Assembly (NCBI RefSeq): GCF_035046505.1
Contig: NC_089829.1
Location: 8,070,896-8,134,895 of the forward strand
Length of the DNA stretch: 64,000 nucleotides
Source of the DNA: Tiliqua scincoides
Lineage: Eukaryota > Chordata > Lepidosauria > Squamata > Scincidae
Reading direction: 5' to 3'
A model generated the notes under the pieces. The model was not told where the DNA came from and ran no database searches. It saw only the letters and a list, made by a program, of their open reading frames with translations. Positions 1 to 9,889 of this stretch are shown in pieces. Made by a program: the position numbers and the translations under genes. Positions within the stretch are counted from its first letter, which is position 1; every line of letters begins with the position of its first letter.

Positions 1-60
1 GTGGGCGTCGGTCTTAATAGACTGGCTGGCGTACTCTGGCCTGTAAGACCCGCACCAGAC
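1..60 (-). CDS. MMEL1: MMEL1 coding exon 21, partial (cut by window edge)
   Basis: Visible codons read VWCGSYRPEYASQSIKTDAH. The VWCGxxRPE block follows FAQ in every M13 protein, and the final His corresponds to the active-site His of neprilysin (TDVH; here TDAH). The exon runs off the left edge. Confidence 0.93.
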
Positions 61-782
61 CTAGACAAGGGCAACAAATGGGCGTGAGCCGAAAGCAATC
101 CCAGCAGTAAGGATCCCATAGGACCTATCTGAAATGATTTCGACCTGGATCTTAAGATACCGGCTTTCAGTCCCATGCTGCTACACCCCATAGTATCTAC
201 AGCTACATTCCCAGAGAAGACACCCTGTTTTCCCAGTGTTCTTTATCCTGGACCAATCAGACAGTTCTCTGTTCAGATCCAAGATGTAGGGGGCCTTCCT
301 TGTAGCTGCACCCGGCTTAGCTCTGCCCCCACCAGTGGCATGTTGACAAAGTCACACCCTTCCTGTGATGAGCGTTTTGTCTGCAGTAACAAATGCTGTG
401 AATAGAGAAGAACCCCCAAAGGAAAGTACTTTCCTTGGAGGGAGAAGAGGACAGAAAAACAGCAGTGGGGCAGTTTCAGGTGTCACGAGCGGTCAGTTTG
501 ATGGTTCGTAAATGTAGAAGCCTTTGCAAGCCCCATGTTTTTTTAGCTCTGCTCGTAATCATTTGGGCGGAGGTGCTCTGAGCAGAATATTTCTGATATA
601 TCTACCAGCAGGTGCAATGCCGTCACCACCACAAAACCGATGTAAAGTGAGGGGCTGGAGTGGGTCTGGCTTGGGGGAAAATTCCCAGTTTCATGCCACA
701 ACTCTGCAATCAAAGACATTCATCTCAGCTCAAAAAGAGACCCCTGTCTCAAACAAGACCCCCTCCCCCCATCCCCCAAAAC
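61..782. other. MMEL1 intron 20, no recognised element
   Basis: Unique-looking intron sequence. I see no gene, clear transposon end or tandem repeat apart from a short C-run near 763. Confidence 0.6.
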
Positions 783-878
783 CTGTGCAAAGTTGAGGAA
801 GAATAGCTGCTCATGAGTCAAATCCAGGCCTGGCAATCGCGGTTCCTTTCCTTCTTTTTCCACCCACTTTAAATAGGC
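783..878 (-). CDS. MMEL1: MMEL1 coding exon 20
   Basis: Thirty-two codons encode [20 protein letters not shown] then [12 protein letters not shown]. The LPGLDLxxxQLFFxNFAQ block is diagnostic of neprilysins. The donor is GTTTTG, a poor match after GT, yet the frame continues correctly into exon 21. Confidence 0.95.
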
Positions 879-1143
879 CTGTGAAAATGACATGAAGGAG
901 GAGGTGGGAGAGATAGCAAAATAGATTAGAATCATACATATTTTGCTATTGATGGGACCACATTTGGTTTTACCACCAAAGTACCTGGAAAAGAGAAAGG
1001 GGAGGTATCATATTCTTTAAGGCTGAGAAAAAACCAAAACTAAACCAACAAAAAGTTCCTTGAGATGAATTTTCTCCTAAATTTTTAGGATCATATTATT
1101 CAAAGGAAACATGACTACAGTACACAATACAGTACACACAAAC

Positions 1144-1144
<1 letters not shown>

Positions 1145-1187
<43 letters not shown>
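1145..1187. repeat. (CA)n microsatellite
   Basis: An uninterrupted CA run of about 21 units, in MMEL1 intron 19. Confidence 0.98.
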
Positions 1188-1194
<7 letters not shown>

Positions 1195-1284
1195 CAGTAT
1201 TCAACTACCTTCCCCTAGGAACAGATTCTTCAGGCAGTTTTCATAATCTTATATTTGGGATCCCTGATCCTACTCTCAGAGATA

Positions 1285-1700
1285 CAATTACAGGTTGGAC
1301 CTTGATATCTGCAGGGGATCCATTCCTGGAACCCCCACAGATACCGAGACCCATGGATAATTAAATCTGCCAGTTGTGGTCTTATAGGGCCTCTGTACCT
1401 GACAAGGAGCATCAGAAAGGCACATTTGGCGAAAACCAAATGTGCCCTTCCACATCTCCAAGGAGCACCATGTGTGGCCTCTATTGGCCTCAGAAAGCTT
1501 CCCAGATACAACCAGAATGAGATTCCGGTCATGTCCAAGAGGTCCTCAGTGGGTCCTCCAGTGGGTTCAGAATATTGCGAGAACTTCCTCCTTGGCTGTC
1601 ATTGTCCTCTGTCTTGGCTTCTCAACCCACAGAGGAGAATCACCTCGCTCAATGTCAAAGCCATTTCCTGGAACTTGCCTCATGCTTAATTGGCCAATTT
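1285..1700. mobile_element. Possible Tigger/pogo-like DNA transposon fragment
   Basis: The stretch TTGATATCTGCAGGGGATCC followed by CCCCACAGATACC and CATGGATAATTAAA resembles the Tigger terminal block (TATCCGCGGGGG...CGCGGATACC). Only one end is recognisable and the boundaries are approximate. Confidence 0.4.
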
Positions 1701-1764
1701 CCTCTTTATAGCCATGACTTCACTGATCAGGTTTAACTTGCCTCAGTGCCAGTTTTTTTTTAAT

Positions 1765-1920
1765 GTTTCTTTGCCCTGCTGGATGAGGCCCAGAGCTCAA
1801 CTAGTCCAGCTTCCTGTATCTCACAGTGGCCTGCCAGGTGCCTCTGGGAGCACACAAGACAATGGAGACCTGGATCCTGTTGCCACTGCCTTGATCTCTA
1901 TCATACATTGTTCCTGTGGG
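1765..1920 (-). mobile_element. CR1 LINE 3' fragment
   Basis: It carries the CR1 3' region in reverse (TAGTCCAGCTTCCTGTATCT, CACAGTGGCC, GGGAGCACACAAG), shared by a dozen other copies here. Confidence 0.7.
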
Positions 1921-1987
1921 TGAAGACAACACTGTAGTTACTTTTTTAGTAGATCACACTGAGTTCTTCAATCCCAACTCCCTAAAC

Positions 1988-2193
1988 CAGTGATTTTCAA
2001 AGTTTTTCATCTCCTGGCACGCTGGCAAGGCACTCTATTGGTTTTTTGATAGTTGGCAAGGCATGCTGCCAGTGGGGGGCTTACATCCCCCAATGGCCCT
2101 ACTAATAAATGACTCCCTCCCAAATTCCCATAGCACACCGGGGAGCATTTGCGACACACCAATGTGCCACGGTACAGTGGTTGAAAATGGCTG
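1988..2193. mobile_element. hAT MITE, 206 bp, CAGTGATTTTCAA ends
   Basis: It begins CAGTGATTTTCAAAG and ends GGTTGAAAATGGCTG. An exact 8-bp target duplication CCCTAAAC is at 1980-1987 and 2194-2201. Confidence 0.88.
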
Positions 2194-2279
2194 CCCTAAA
2201 CTAAGGTATCCAGTGTGTAAGTTTCAGAGGACAGTGCACACCCCCAGATTCCAGAAATGACTCCTCACACAGCTTGAGG

Positions 2280-2280
<1 letters not shown>

Positions 2281-2350
<70 letters not shown>
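2281..2350. repeat. (CA)35 microsatellite beside MMEL1 exon 19
   Basis: Thirty-five perfect CA units; in the MMEL1 transcript this is a GT tract starting 17 bases after the exon 19 donor. Confidence 0.99.
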
Positions 2351-2354
<4 letters not shown>

Positions 2355-2366
2355 TTCCCAAATTAC

Positions 2367-2432
2367 CTTATATGCCTGACGGACACCTCCATTATCAGCA
2401 ATGTTCTCTCCCAAAGTGTTGATCCCACTGAT
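2367..2432 (-). CDS. MMEL1: MMEL1 coding exon 19: GENIAD zinc ligand
   Basis: Twenty-two codons encode ISGINTLGENIADNGGVRQA then YK. Glu650 of GENIAD is the third zinc ligand and Asp654 orients a zinc-bound His. A 70-base GT tract starts 17 bases into the downstream intron. Confidence 0.96.
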
Positions 2433-3171
2433 CTGCAACGGAAAACGTGTGTTGTGTTAGAGATGCTGCAAGATTTGGGACTGGGGGTTATTGAAATAGG
2501 AATTTCCTCTTGTAGGGAAAGCCAGGATAGGTTATTTCCCCCAGGGGCTGCTGGGATTTTTAGCCCCGGTGCAGCCCCAGATTTGAGTGCTTTTCAGGCA
2601 AACAATACGATCACTCACAAGCTTCTGAGATGATTGACGATCCTGCACTGGGCCAATATGGGAGGGGCATTGCTCATGTGACTCTAACAGTCGTCCATTC
2701 AGAAACCATTGTGGATGCCACTGGTCTTTTGGCTTGTGCTTGCGTGAATCTGAATAACTGATAGACCTCTTGGAAGGTGTCATGGAGCTACATGCTGCCA
2801 CCCCTTCCGTGTGCCATCTTGTCATGCCAAATGCTACCTCGCCTTCAGTGACATGCCAGCCATCACCTCCTTTCCACCTCTTCCTGCTCCCTTGACCAGA
2901 AACGGAACGGAGCAGAAGAAGACATATGCAGGATAGCAGAGTAGTGGACTAGAGTGGAGTCTCTCTAGCTGACCACTCTCTTGTACTCCACACTTCCTCT
3001 TCTGTTTCATTCCTTTCTTCTTTTTTGAATCCAGGCAGTGGGAAGAGCAGTGGACAATAGGAAGGTGCTCCTTCCAACTGACAGTGGTTATGTTCAGGTT
3101 GGCCCTGTATCCCAATCAGTCCCCAAACAATCTTTCATTGACTAGTTAAGCCAGTCAACACTCGCAGCTCT

Positions 3172-3330
3172 AACAGTGCAATCCTATGCATGTCTACTCA
3201 GAAGACCCATTGAGTTCAGTGGAACTTGTTCTCAGGGAAGTGTGAAGCTTGCAGTCTGAGGCTGCAAACTAGGTCCCAATGAATTCACTGGAACTTACTT
3301 CTGAGTAGACATGCTTGGTCTGTAACTGAC
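3172..3330. repeat. Two copies of the 90-bp CAATCCTA repeat
   Basis: The first begins CAGTGCAATCCTATGCATG and carries CTACTCAGAAG and CAGGGAAGTGTG. The second, degraded, carries CTTACTTCTGAGTAGACATG. Both match the 90-bp TIR family seen intact at 51134-51223. Confidence 0.65.
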
Positions 3331-3773
3331 CCGTAAGCTGGGCAATGATCTGAGCAGTCACAAGCTGGGTGCCCCCATGTCTTTCTGCTCCTCTACAATT
3401 CAGTCCCAGCCTGTGGTGTTTAGTGTTTGTGCAGAAGCACTCTTTGGCTTTAGTGAACATGGCAACACAGGCAGGCAAATCTGCCCCCCCCCCCACTCAG
3501 GCAAGCCGGAGTGAGTCAGTTCCTAAAGTTGAAGTCTGAGAACAAGCTGAGATAGCATTTTATGAAGCTCTCATAGCTGATAGCCTTGGTATGCGTTGTT
3601 ATGGTAGCGTTATCAAGCAACTGAGAGTAACTGGTAGAAATGTTTCAAAAGAGAATTAAAAGCCACTGGGAAGCTTGTAAGAAACAGTTTCCCTTGCTGC
3701 AACTTGGCCTAGAGTCCAGTTTGCTTCCCAAAGTCGTTGCTACACAGCCCCTCCCCAAGGTGACCCAACTCAC

Positions 3774-3907
3774 ATTTTGTCCCCCTGCCAAGTCCCAGGT
3801 GTAGTTCCCATACTGGTAGATCATGCAGCGTGACTGCTCTTTGAAATGCATGGCCGAGAAGTTGCTCCACCAATCAAACATGTTGCCATCCTTGTCAAAA
3901 TTTCTGC
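3774..3907 (-). CDS. MMEL1: MMEL1 coding exon 18
   Basis: This exon encodes [20 protein letters not shown] then [20 protein letters not shown], the segment after HExxH that ends at the hydrophobic WDLAGGQ. It is 134 bases with a GTGAGT donor. Confidence 0.96.
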
Positions 3908-4329
3908 CTGTTGGGGGAAAGAGAGAGAGACAGAGAACAGGAAAGACCCACTTTGCCAAAGGTCAGAGCTGGCCCAAACCTCCCAGCACCAAATGCTCTT
4001 ATTTAGTGGTGTGCCAGCTGCCATATCAACCTCCCGTTCCCTGGATTGGAAAAGGAAGAGGAGAATGGAATGGACCCAGTCTAGCCCAGCTCTCTTCCTC
4101 TACACTTCCTACATGATTCCATTTCCTTCTTCCTTTTTAATTCAAGGAGCAGGGGAAAGAGGAGCATCTGCGGCAACAGCATTTAATGTCCAGCATTTAG
4201 CAATTGTATCAAGCAAGAGATATAGGCGCATCTATGAAGAAAGCATTTGGCAATTTTCTCAGACGCTTGGACCAGCCCTGTCTCAAAATATAGAAGTCAT
4301 AGCACCTCTGCCACCACGATCGAGAAGGA

Positions 4330-5036
4330 GATCGTATTATAATTGTATTATAATGCCGTTGTACAAATCGATGGTAAGGCCACACCTGGATTATTGTGTC
4401 CAGTTCTGGTTGCCGCATCTCAAAAAAGACATAGTGGAAATGGAAAAGGTGCAAAAGAGAGCGACTAAGATGATTACGGGGCTGGGGCACCTTCCTTATT
4501 AGGAAAGGCTACGGCGTTTGGGCCTCTTCAGCCTAGAAAAGAGACGCTTGAGGGGGGACATGATTGAGACATACAAAATTATGCAGGGGATGGACAGAGT
4601 GGATAGGGAGATGCTCTTTACACTCTCACATAATACCAGAACCAGGGGACATCCACTAAAATTGAGTGTTGGGCGGGTTAGGACAGACAAAAGAAAATAT
4701 TTCTTTACTCAGCGTGTGGTTGGTCTGTGGAACTCCTTGCCACAGGATGTGGTGCTGGCGTCTAGCCTAGACGCCTTTAAAAGGGGATTGGACGTGTTTC
4801 TGGAGGAAAAATCCATTATGGGGTACAAGCCATGATGTGTATGCGCAACCTCCTGATTTTAGGAATGGGTTAAGTCAGAATGCCAGATGTAGGGGAGGGC
4901 ACCAGGATGAGGTCTCTTGTTATCTGGTGTGCTCCCTGGGGCATTTGGTGGGCCGCTGTGAGATACAGGAAGCTGGACTAGATGGGCCTATGGCCTGATC
5001 CAGTGGGGCTGTTCTTATGTTCTTAACTACAATTCC
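4330..5036 (+). mobile_element. CR1 LINE, 5'-truncated, with C-terminal ORF2 and 3' end
   Basis: It encodes [18 protein letters not shown], then GLFSLEKRRLRGDMIETYKI and QRVVGLWNSLPQDVV, the C-terminal part of CR1 reverse transcriptase, with an in-frame stop after GLGHLPY. The 3' untranslated end closes with TTCTTATG units, the CR1-type octamer tail. It lies in MMEL1 intron 17, antisense to the gene. Confidence 0.88.
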
Positions 5037-5052
5037 CAGGAGGCCTTGCAGG

Positions 5053-5168
5053 TCTTCTTGTTATCTGTTGTGCTCCCTGGGGCATTTGGTGGGCCGCTGT
5101 GAGATACAGGAAGCTGGACTAGATGGGCCTATGGCCTGATCCAGTGGGGCTGTTCTTATGTTCTTATG
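5053..5168 (+). mobile_element. Second CR1 3' tail, head-to-tail after the first
   Basis: About 115 bases of CR1 3' end (CTTGTTATCTG to GTTCTTATGTTCTTATG) follow a 35-base spacer ACTACAATTCCCAGGAGGCC... The same dimer and spacer recur near 54.0 kb. Confidence 0.85.
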
Positions 5169-5711
5169 AGAGACAAAGGTAGGTGCCTCTGCCAAGCCAC
5201 CACCTGAGGCACTGATCTCAGTTGGCCTCTTAGAGGGACCAGCCTTGCTGAAGGTTGAAAGCCCCAGATTTCAGTGACTCGTGTACTGCTTGGTATCCCT
5301 GAGATTGTTCTGGGTCTTTAAACAGCAACTGGACCTCAGCTCTGACCACAGAATGGAGCATTAGCCGCAATGTTCAGTGAACGAACGTCAGCAAGCAGCG
5401 GTGACATGAAGGGGCAAAGTGCATTTTGGAAGACAGGGAAAACTTGCCCCACATGTTAGATTTCTGTTTACAAACTGTGCATCTGATACTGAGGCTCCCA
5501 TCTGGAGTCTCCCAGGTATCTGCCTGCTCCCCCCTGCCACAGCACTCCCTCTGCTCTGGGTCTTGCCTTGTTTGCACTTTGTCTCCCTCCACCTTTCCAA
5601 ACCAGTTGCCCCCAGTTGCCATTTCACTCTCTTCCCATAGAGAGTGCCCTTTCCATTCCACTCTCAATCCACTCTCTTCCCTGTTGCCATTCCACACTCA
5701 TTTCCATAGAG

Positions 5712-6066
5712 CAGTGGTTCTCAAACTTTTAGCACCGGGACCCACTTTTTAGAATCTGTCAGGACCCACCAGAAGTGATGTCATGACCAGATGTGACATC
5801 ATCAAGCAGGAAAATTTTTTATCAATCCTAGGCTGCAATCCTACCCACACTTTGATAAGTCTCATTGACTTATCATTGTTAAAAGCATATACATAGTAGC
5901 TTGTTCAAAGCACAGGTCTGTAACATTTCCCCAAATGCAGTCACATACCATGGGAGCATCAAGTCTAATATATTAAAAATAAAATGTTGAAATGAATGGG
6001 GACCCACCTGAAATTGGTTCGCAATCCATCTAGTGGTTCACCCGACCCACAGTTTGAGAAACACTG
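5712..6066. mobile_element. hAT MITE, 355 bp, CAGTGGTTCTCAAAC family
   Basis: It begins CAGTGGTTCTCAAAC and ends GTTTGAGAAACACTG. An exact 8-bp duplication CCATAGAG is at 5704-5711 and 6067-6074. It is non-coding. Confidence 0.93.
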
Positions 6067-6272
6067 CCATAGAGGAAACCACCAGTGGGTCACTCAAGTG
6101 AGCTCTTGGAGGCAGGTCTCAAGTTGAAGGTTGGGCTGTGAGCCCCACTTCTTGAGAAGTTGGGCAGCGTCACTCATGACACCATTAAGCCCACTGAGTT
6201 TCCCAAGGCAGCCCTAAGAGAAGGGGGCATTGCTCAAGGAGATGATTGAGTAGCAGATCTGCCTCTCCTTAC

Positions 6273-6392
6273 CATTGTCGTCAAACCCATGTGTGATTTC
6301 GTGTCCTATGACCATCCCGATGCCTCCAAAGTTCAGTGCCTGCAGTTGGTGTTTGCTGAAAAAAGGGGGTTGAAGGATCCCAGCGGGGAAGA
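6273..6392 (-). CDS. MMEL1: MMEL1 coding exon 17: HExxH zinc site
   Basis: This exon encodes [20 protein letters not shown], then [25 protein letters not shown] (587-591) supplies two zinc-ligand histidines and the catalytic glutamate, so the enzyme should be active. Confidence 0.97.
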
Positions 6393-6747
6393 CTACAAAA
6401 AATGGAGAGAAAATGGAATGCAATCACAGTGGGAGATCATTAGTGTAGTGATCATTTGGAAGATCACCAGGCTGAAGGGGAGAATTTTTGTCCTGGTTGT
6501 TTCTCCTGCTTGGCTGAAAATTCTCACTGTAGAAGTGGCAGCACAGATTTGGAAGGAAATTTGAGGGAAATGAAGGAGGCTGAGAAATAAGCTGAACATT
6601 TGGCAGGCAGTTTGTAATTGACCAGGTCATCTCTGGGATGGAACAAGATGTAGCGTCATTCTTGGGACGTTCCAAGGAAATAAACATGTGGCAATTTCAG
6701 TCCATCACAGACTTTGCCCCCAGTTGATGTTTTCTAGAAGGTGGCCT

Positions 6748-6895
6748 GGAAGACTAACAGCACAATCCTATGCAGGTCTGCTCTGAAGTAAGTCCCACTG
6801 TATTCCATAGTGCTTACTCTCAGGAAAGCTCATATAGGACTGCAGTGAAGATGTAATCAAACTTACATCTGAGTAGACCTGCTTTGGACTGTGCT
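6748..6895. repeat. Copy of the CAATCCTA TIR repeat, dimer-like
   Basis: It begins ACAGCACAATCCTATGCAGG and ends GGACTGTGCTGT, with two CTGAGTAGACCTG/CTCAGG cores between. Confidence 0.6.
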
Positions 6896-6915
6896 GTTCT
6901 TAGGCTACTTTAGAC

Positions 6916-7277
6916 CAGTGGTTCTCACACATTTAGCACTGGGACCCACTTTTTAGAATGAGAATCTGTCGGGACTCACCGGAAGTGATGTCACGACCAG
7001 AAGTGACATCATCAAGCAGGAACATTTTTCACAGTCCTAGACTGCAATCCTACCCATACTTAACTAAGAGTAAGTCCCATTTACTATCATTGTTAGAAGA
7101 ATATGCATAGTGCCTGTCAAAAGTACAGGTCTGCAACATTTCCCCAAATGCAGTCATACTCTATGGTAGCATCAAGTCTAATATATTAAAAATAAAATAT
7201 GGAAATGAATGGGGACCCACCTGAAATTGGCTCGCAACCCAGCTAGTGGGTCCTGACCCACAGTTTGAGAAACACTG
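6916..7277. mobile_element. hAT MITE, 362 bp, abutting an MMEL1 splice donor
   Basis: Same family and orientation as 5712-6066. An exact 8-bp duplication CTTTAGAC is at 6908-6915 and 7278-7285. The second copy is intron 16 positions +5 to +12 in reverse, so the donor GTAAG survives intact. Confidence 0.93.
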
Positions 7278-7289
7278 CTTTAGACTTAC

Positions 7290-7348
7290 CAATCTGGTTT
7301 CGGTTGGGGGAGTAGAATGCATTTACCACTGCGGCACCGATTAGCCAT
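7290..7348 (-). CDS. MMEL1: MMEL1 coding exon 16: substrate-binding NAFYS
   Basis: This exon encodes WLIGAAVVNAFYSPNRNQI. NAF in neprilysin contacts the peptide backbone of the substrate. The donor is GTAAGTC. A hAT MITE begins at intron position +13 and its target duplication covers +5 to +12. Confidence 0.95.
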
Positions 7349-7679
7349 CTTAAGAGGAGGAGAAGAAACAGAGGGACATGATCATTGTAAAAACAGTTCT
7401 GGAATGAATGGTAGAAAATTCAATCAGAATGGCTGGATGGAAGCAGGGGATATGAGCCCGTAACAACCTGTCACCTGAGGCAACTGTCTTACAGTGCAAT
7501 CCTATGCCTGTCTACTCAGAAGTAAGCCCCACTGTGTTTAATGAGGCTTACTGCCAGGAAAGTATGCTTTGCATTGCAGCCTTACTATGCCTCATGCAAG
7601 GGCTGGTTCCGACACATAAGGTACGGTACAGCTTCACCATCTAGCCAGTTGTCCCGACCCCTCAGGCCAGCCAGCCAAT

Positions 7680-7761
7680 CAGCTGGCAGCAAGCCCTGCT
7701 GCCAGCTGATAGGGGTTCAGGCACGGCAATCTTTGCTAGCGCGCCATACAGGCGCGCTAGC
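7680..7761. repeat. Two perfect hairpin-forming inverted repeats
   Basis: CAGCTGGCAGCA and TGCTGCCAGCTG flank AGCCC (7680-7708). GCTAGCGCGCC and GGCGCGCTAGC flank ATACA (7735-7761). Arms of 12 and 11 bases are perfect. Function unknown. Confidence 0.85.
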
Positions 7762-7780
7762 AGCCCTTCACCCTTTAGTC

Positions 7781-7952
7781 CAGTGATTTTTCAACCAGTG
7801 TGCTGTGAACGGTCTACAGATGGTGCAGGATTTTGGGGGAGTGTCATTTATTAGTAGGCCCATTGGGGAGTGCGAGCCAAACCAATAGTGTGCCTTGACA
7901 ATTTTAGCACCTTGTCAATGTGCCATGAGATGAAATAGGTTGAAAATTGCTG
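7781..7952. mobile_element. hAT MITE, 172 bp, CAGTGATTTTTCAA ends
   Basis: It begins CAGTGATTTTTCAACC and ends GGTTGAAAATTGCTG. The target duplication CTTTAGTC/CTCTGGTC agrees at 6 of 8 bases. Same group as 1988-2193. Confidence 0.78.
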
Positions 7953-7965
7953 CTCTGGTCTAAGT

Positions 7966-8473
7966 CAGGGGTCTCCAAACTTTTCAGTAGGAGGGCCACA
8001 TCATATGGTTTACACATTTTTGCAGGCTGGGGAAAAAAAAAATCAGTTTTATATAGGGTGGAGGCAAGTGACACACGGCACACACAGTCTCTGTCCGACG
8101 CATTGCGAAACCCAGTTTGTTATCATTTGTTTACTCATGTGCAAAAAGGATGCCACATCCTCACTGTGACAGTTTTACAGCATTGTTGAAAAGCCAGCAT
8201 GTGGGAATCCAATTTGTCTTATCGGCAGGGGTGAGGTTAACATAGAATAATTATGGTTTGAGGGTCTTAAAGCATATGTCCAGGTGACTGAAAATGAAGG
8301 TTAGCCAGGCTGACACTTCTCTGGCCATATGGAAAGGTGTGTGGAAGACAGAACTGCATGTGTTAACTGTGAGAATGCATGACTGGGGGAAAAAAATATT
8401 TTAAGTTGCTGAGGCCAGTTAAAATGTTGTGGTGAGCCGGATTTGACCCCGGGATGTAGTTTGGAGAGCCCTA
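7966..8473. mobile_element. hAT MITE, 508 bp, CAGGGGTCTCCAAAC ends
   Basis: It begins CAGGGGTCTCCAAAC and ends GTTTGGAGAGCCCTA. The duplication GTCTAAGT/GTCTAAGC agrees at 7 of 8 bases. It lies 13 bases from the previous MITE. Confidence 0.82.
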
Positions 8474-8504
8474 GTCTAAGCCATTACACAGTTCAAACAC
8501 TCAC

Positions 8505-8608
8505 ATATCTTGGTCAACTTTTTCTCGAAGCTTCCTCAGGGTCTTCTGAGCTGTGGCTTGGAGATTTTCCAGAATGTTCTTGAAGTACTCGTGCTCACTG
8601 AAGTTCAG
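8505..8608 (-). CDS. MMEL1: MMEL1 coding exon 15
   Basis: This exon encodes LNFSEHEYFKNILENLQATA then QKTLRKLREKVDQD. The KLREKVD motif precedes the catalytic region in M13 proteins. It is 104 bases, with a GTGAGTG donor after two bases of the next codon. Confidence 0.93.
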
Positions 8609-8808
8609 CTGAAGAAAAACAAACGTTTCTGAAGGGAAGGGTGTGATCTCATCCTTATTACTGCATAAACCTTCTGTTCATTATATTTGCATTCCACAGT
8701 TCTTCCAAGGAGATCAGGGTAACATACAAGGTTCTTCCCATCCCCGTATTATCTTCAAGCTGTAATTTGCTGGTAACACAGGCCTACAAAACTGAGGGTC
8801 AGAAAAGT

Positions 8809-9515
8809 TTTTCCTAAACTTTATGGTGGTTTGATATGAACTTGGGGTGCCGATTCCAAAAATGGTATCCGTTTTGCCCTATCACGTCTAGTTTTAGAAA
8901 TATAGTATAGCCTCATTAGTGAATGGTTCAAGCAGCTTCCTCATGAGGAAGCTATGGTATAGGCCAGGGGTGTCCAAAGTTTTTGGCAGGAGGGCCACAT
9001 CATCTCTCTGACACTGTGTCGGGGGCTGGGGAAAAAAAGAATTAATTTACATTTAAAATTTGAATAAATTTACATAAATGAATATATTAAAGATGAACTT
9101 ATATGAATAAATGAAGGCCGTGAAATAGCTCAAGGCCTATAAAAGGCCTTGCACAAAGCAAGGCTGGCCTTTCCTTTGCTGCCGCTACTGCATCACAGGC
9201 ATGAAACATCAAGCCATGGAGGGAGCCCTCACACAAGAGGTCAAACAGTTGCCCTCACGCTGAGAGCAGTTGGGTCGGGCCAGTGTGGGCTCCAACAAAT
9301 CTCTGGAGGGCCAGAGGCTCATTGGAGACTGGGGGCTCCCTGAGGGCCTCGAGGGCCGCAAGGGGCCCCAGGGCCGGGGTTTGGGCACCCCTGGTGTAGG
9401 CTATACTATATCTCCAAAACTAGACAAATTGTGGTAGGGCAAAACGGATGCCATTTTTGGAAACGGCACCCCAAATATATCCAGGAACTGGTGTAATGTT
9501 TAAGGAAGCAAAATG
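8809..9515. mobile_element. Long-inverted-repeat element split by a hAT insertion
   Basis: The left arm (about 8809-8931) contains GGGGTGCCGATTCCAAAAAT and ATAGTATAGCC. The right arm (about 9399-9515) is its reverse complement (GGCTATACTATATC, CGGCACCCC). Between them sit a 20-base palindrome at 8934-8953 and a 429-bp hAT element. The class is not known. Confidence 0.7.
8965..9393. mobile_element. hAT MITE, 429 bp, CAGGGGTGTCCAAAG ends
   Basis: It begins CAGGGGTGTCCAAAG and ends GGTTTGGGCACCCCTG. The duplication GTATAGGC/GTGTAGGC agrees at 7 of 8. It is close kin to 62392-62847. Confidence 0.88.
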
Positions 9516-9889
9516 TGTGTTGGCTTGTGTAATTATTACACAAGAAGACACTCTAATTCTCCTTCATTTCTTCCAAGGCCAGCTAAAAACGTCTTGCCCT
9601 TGAGAGAGCATACCAAATGCCATCCCCTTTATCAGATGGCCAGTGTTATAATCTTCATGGTTCCTTCTAACTCTACTACTAGGACTTGAAAAGGAAGAGG
9701 GGAGCAAAGAAGAAGAGAAAGTGTGCAGACACTCTAGCCAACCAGTCTCCTCTGCTCCCCAACACTTCCTCTGGTGTCCAGGCCTTTGGTGCTGGTCTGT
9801 CTGTAGTGTACTTTTACAGGTGTCCAGACATATCCACTCCATTGATGTTAACATATCTTATTCACTAGTGGGAGGGGAAGTCCTTTGGA

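Noticed and set aside
2274-2633. Thr-His repeat protein starting near 2274
   Set aside because: It translates a CA microsatellite and overlaps MMEL1 exon 19 on the other strand.
4209-4490. Minus-strand gene at 4.2-4.5 kb
   Set aside because: It is the antisense of the CR1 reverse transcriptase fragment.
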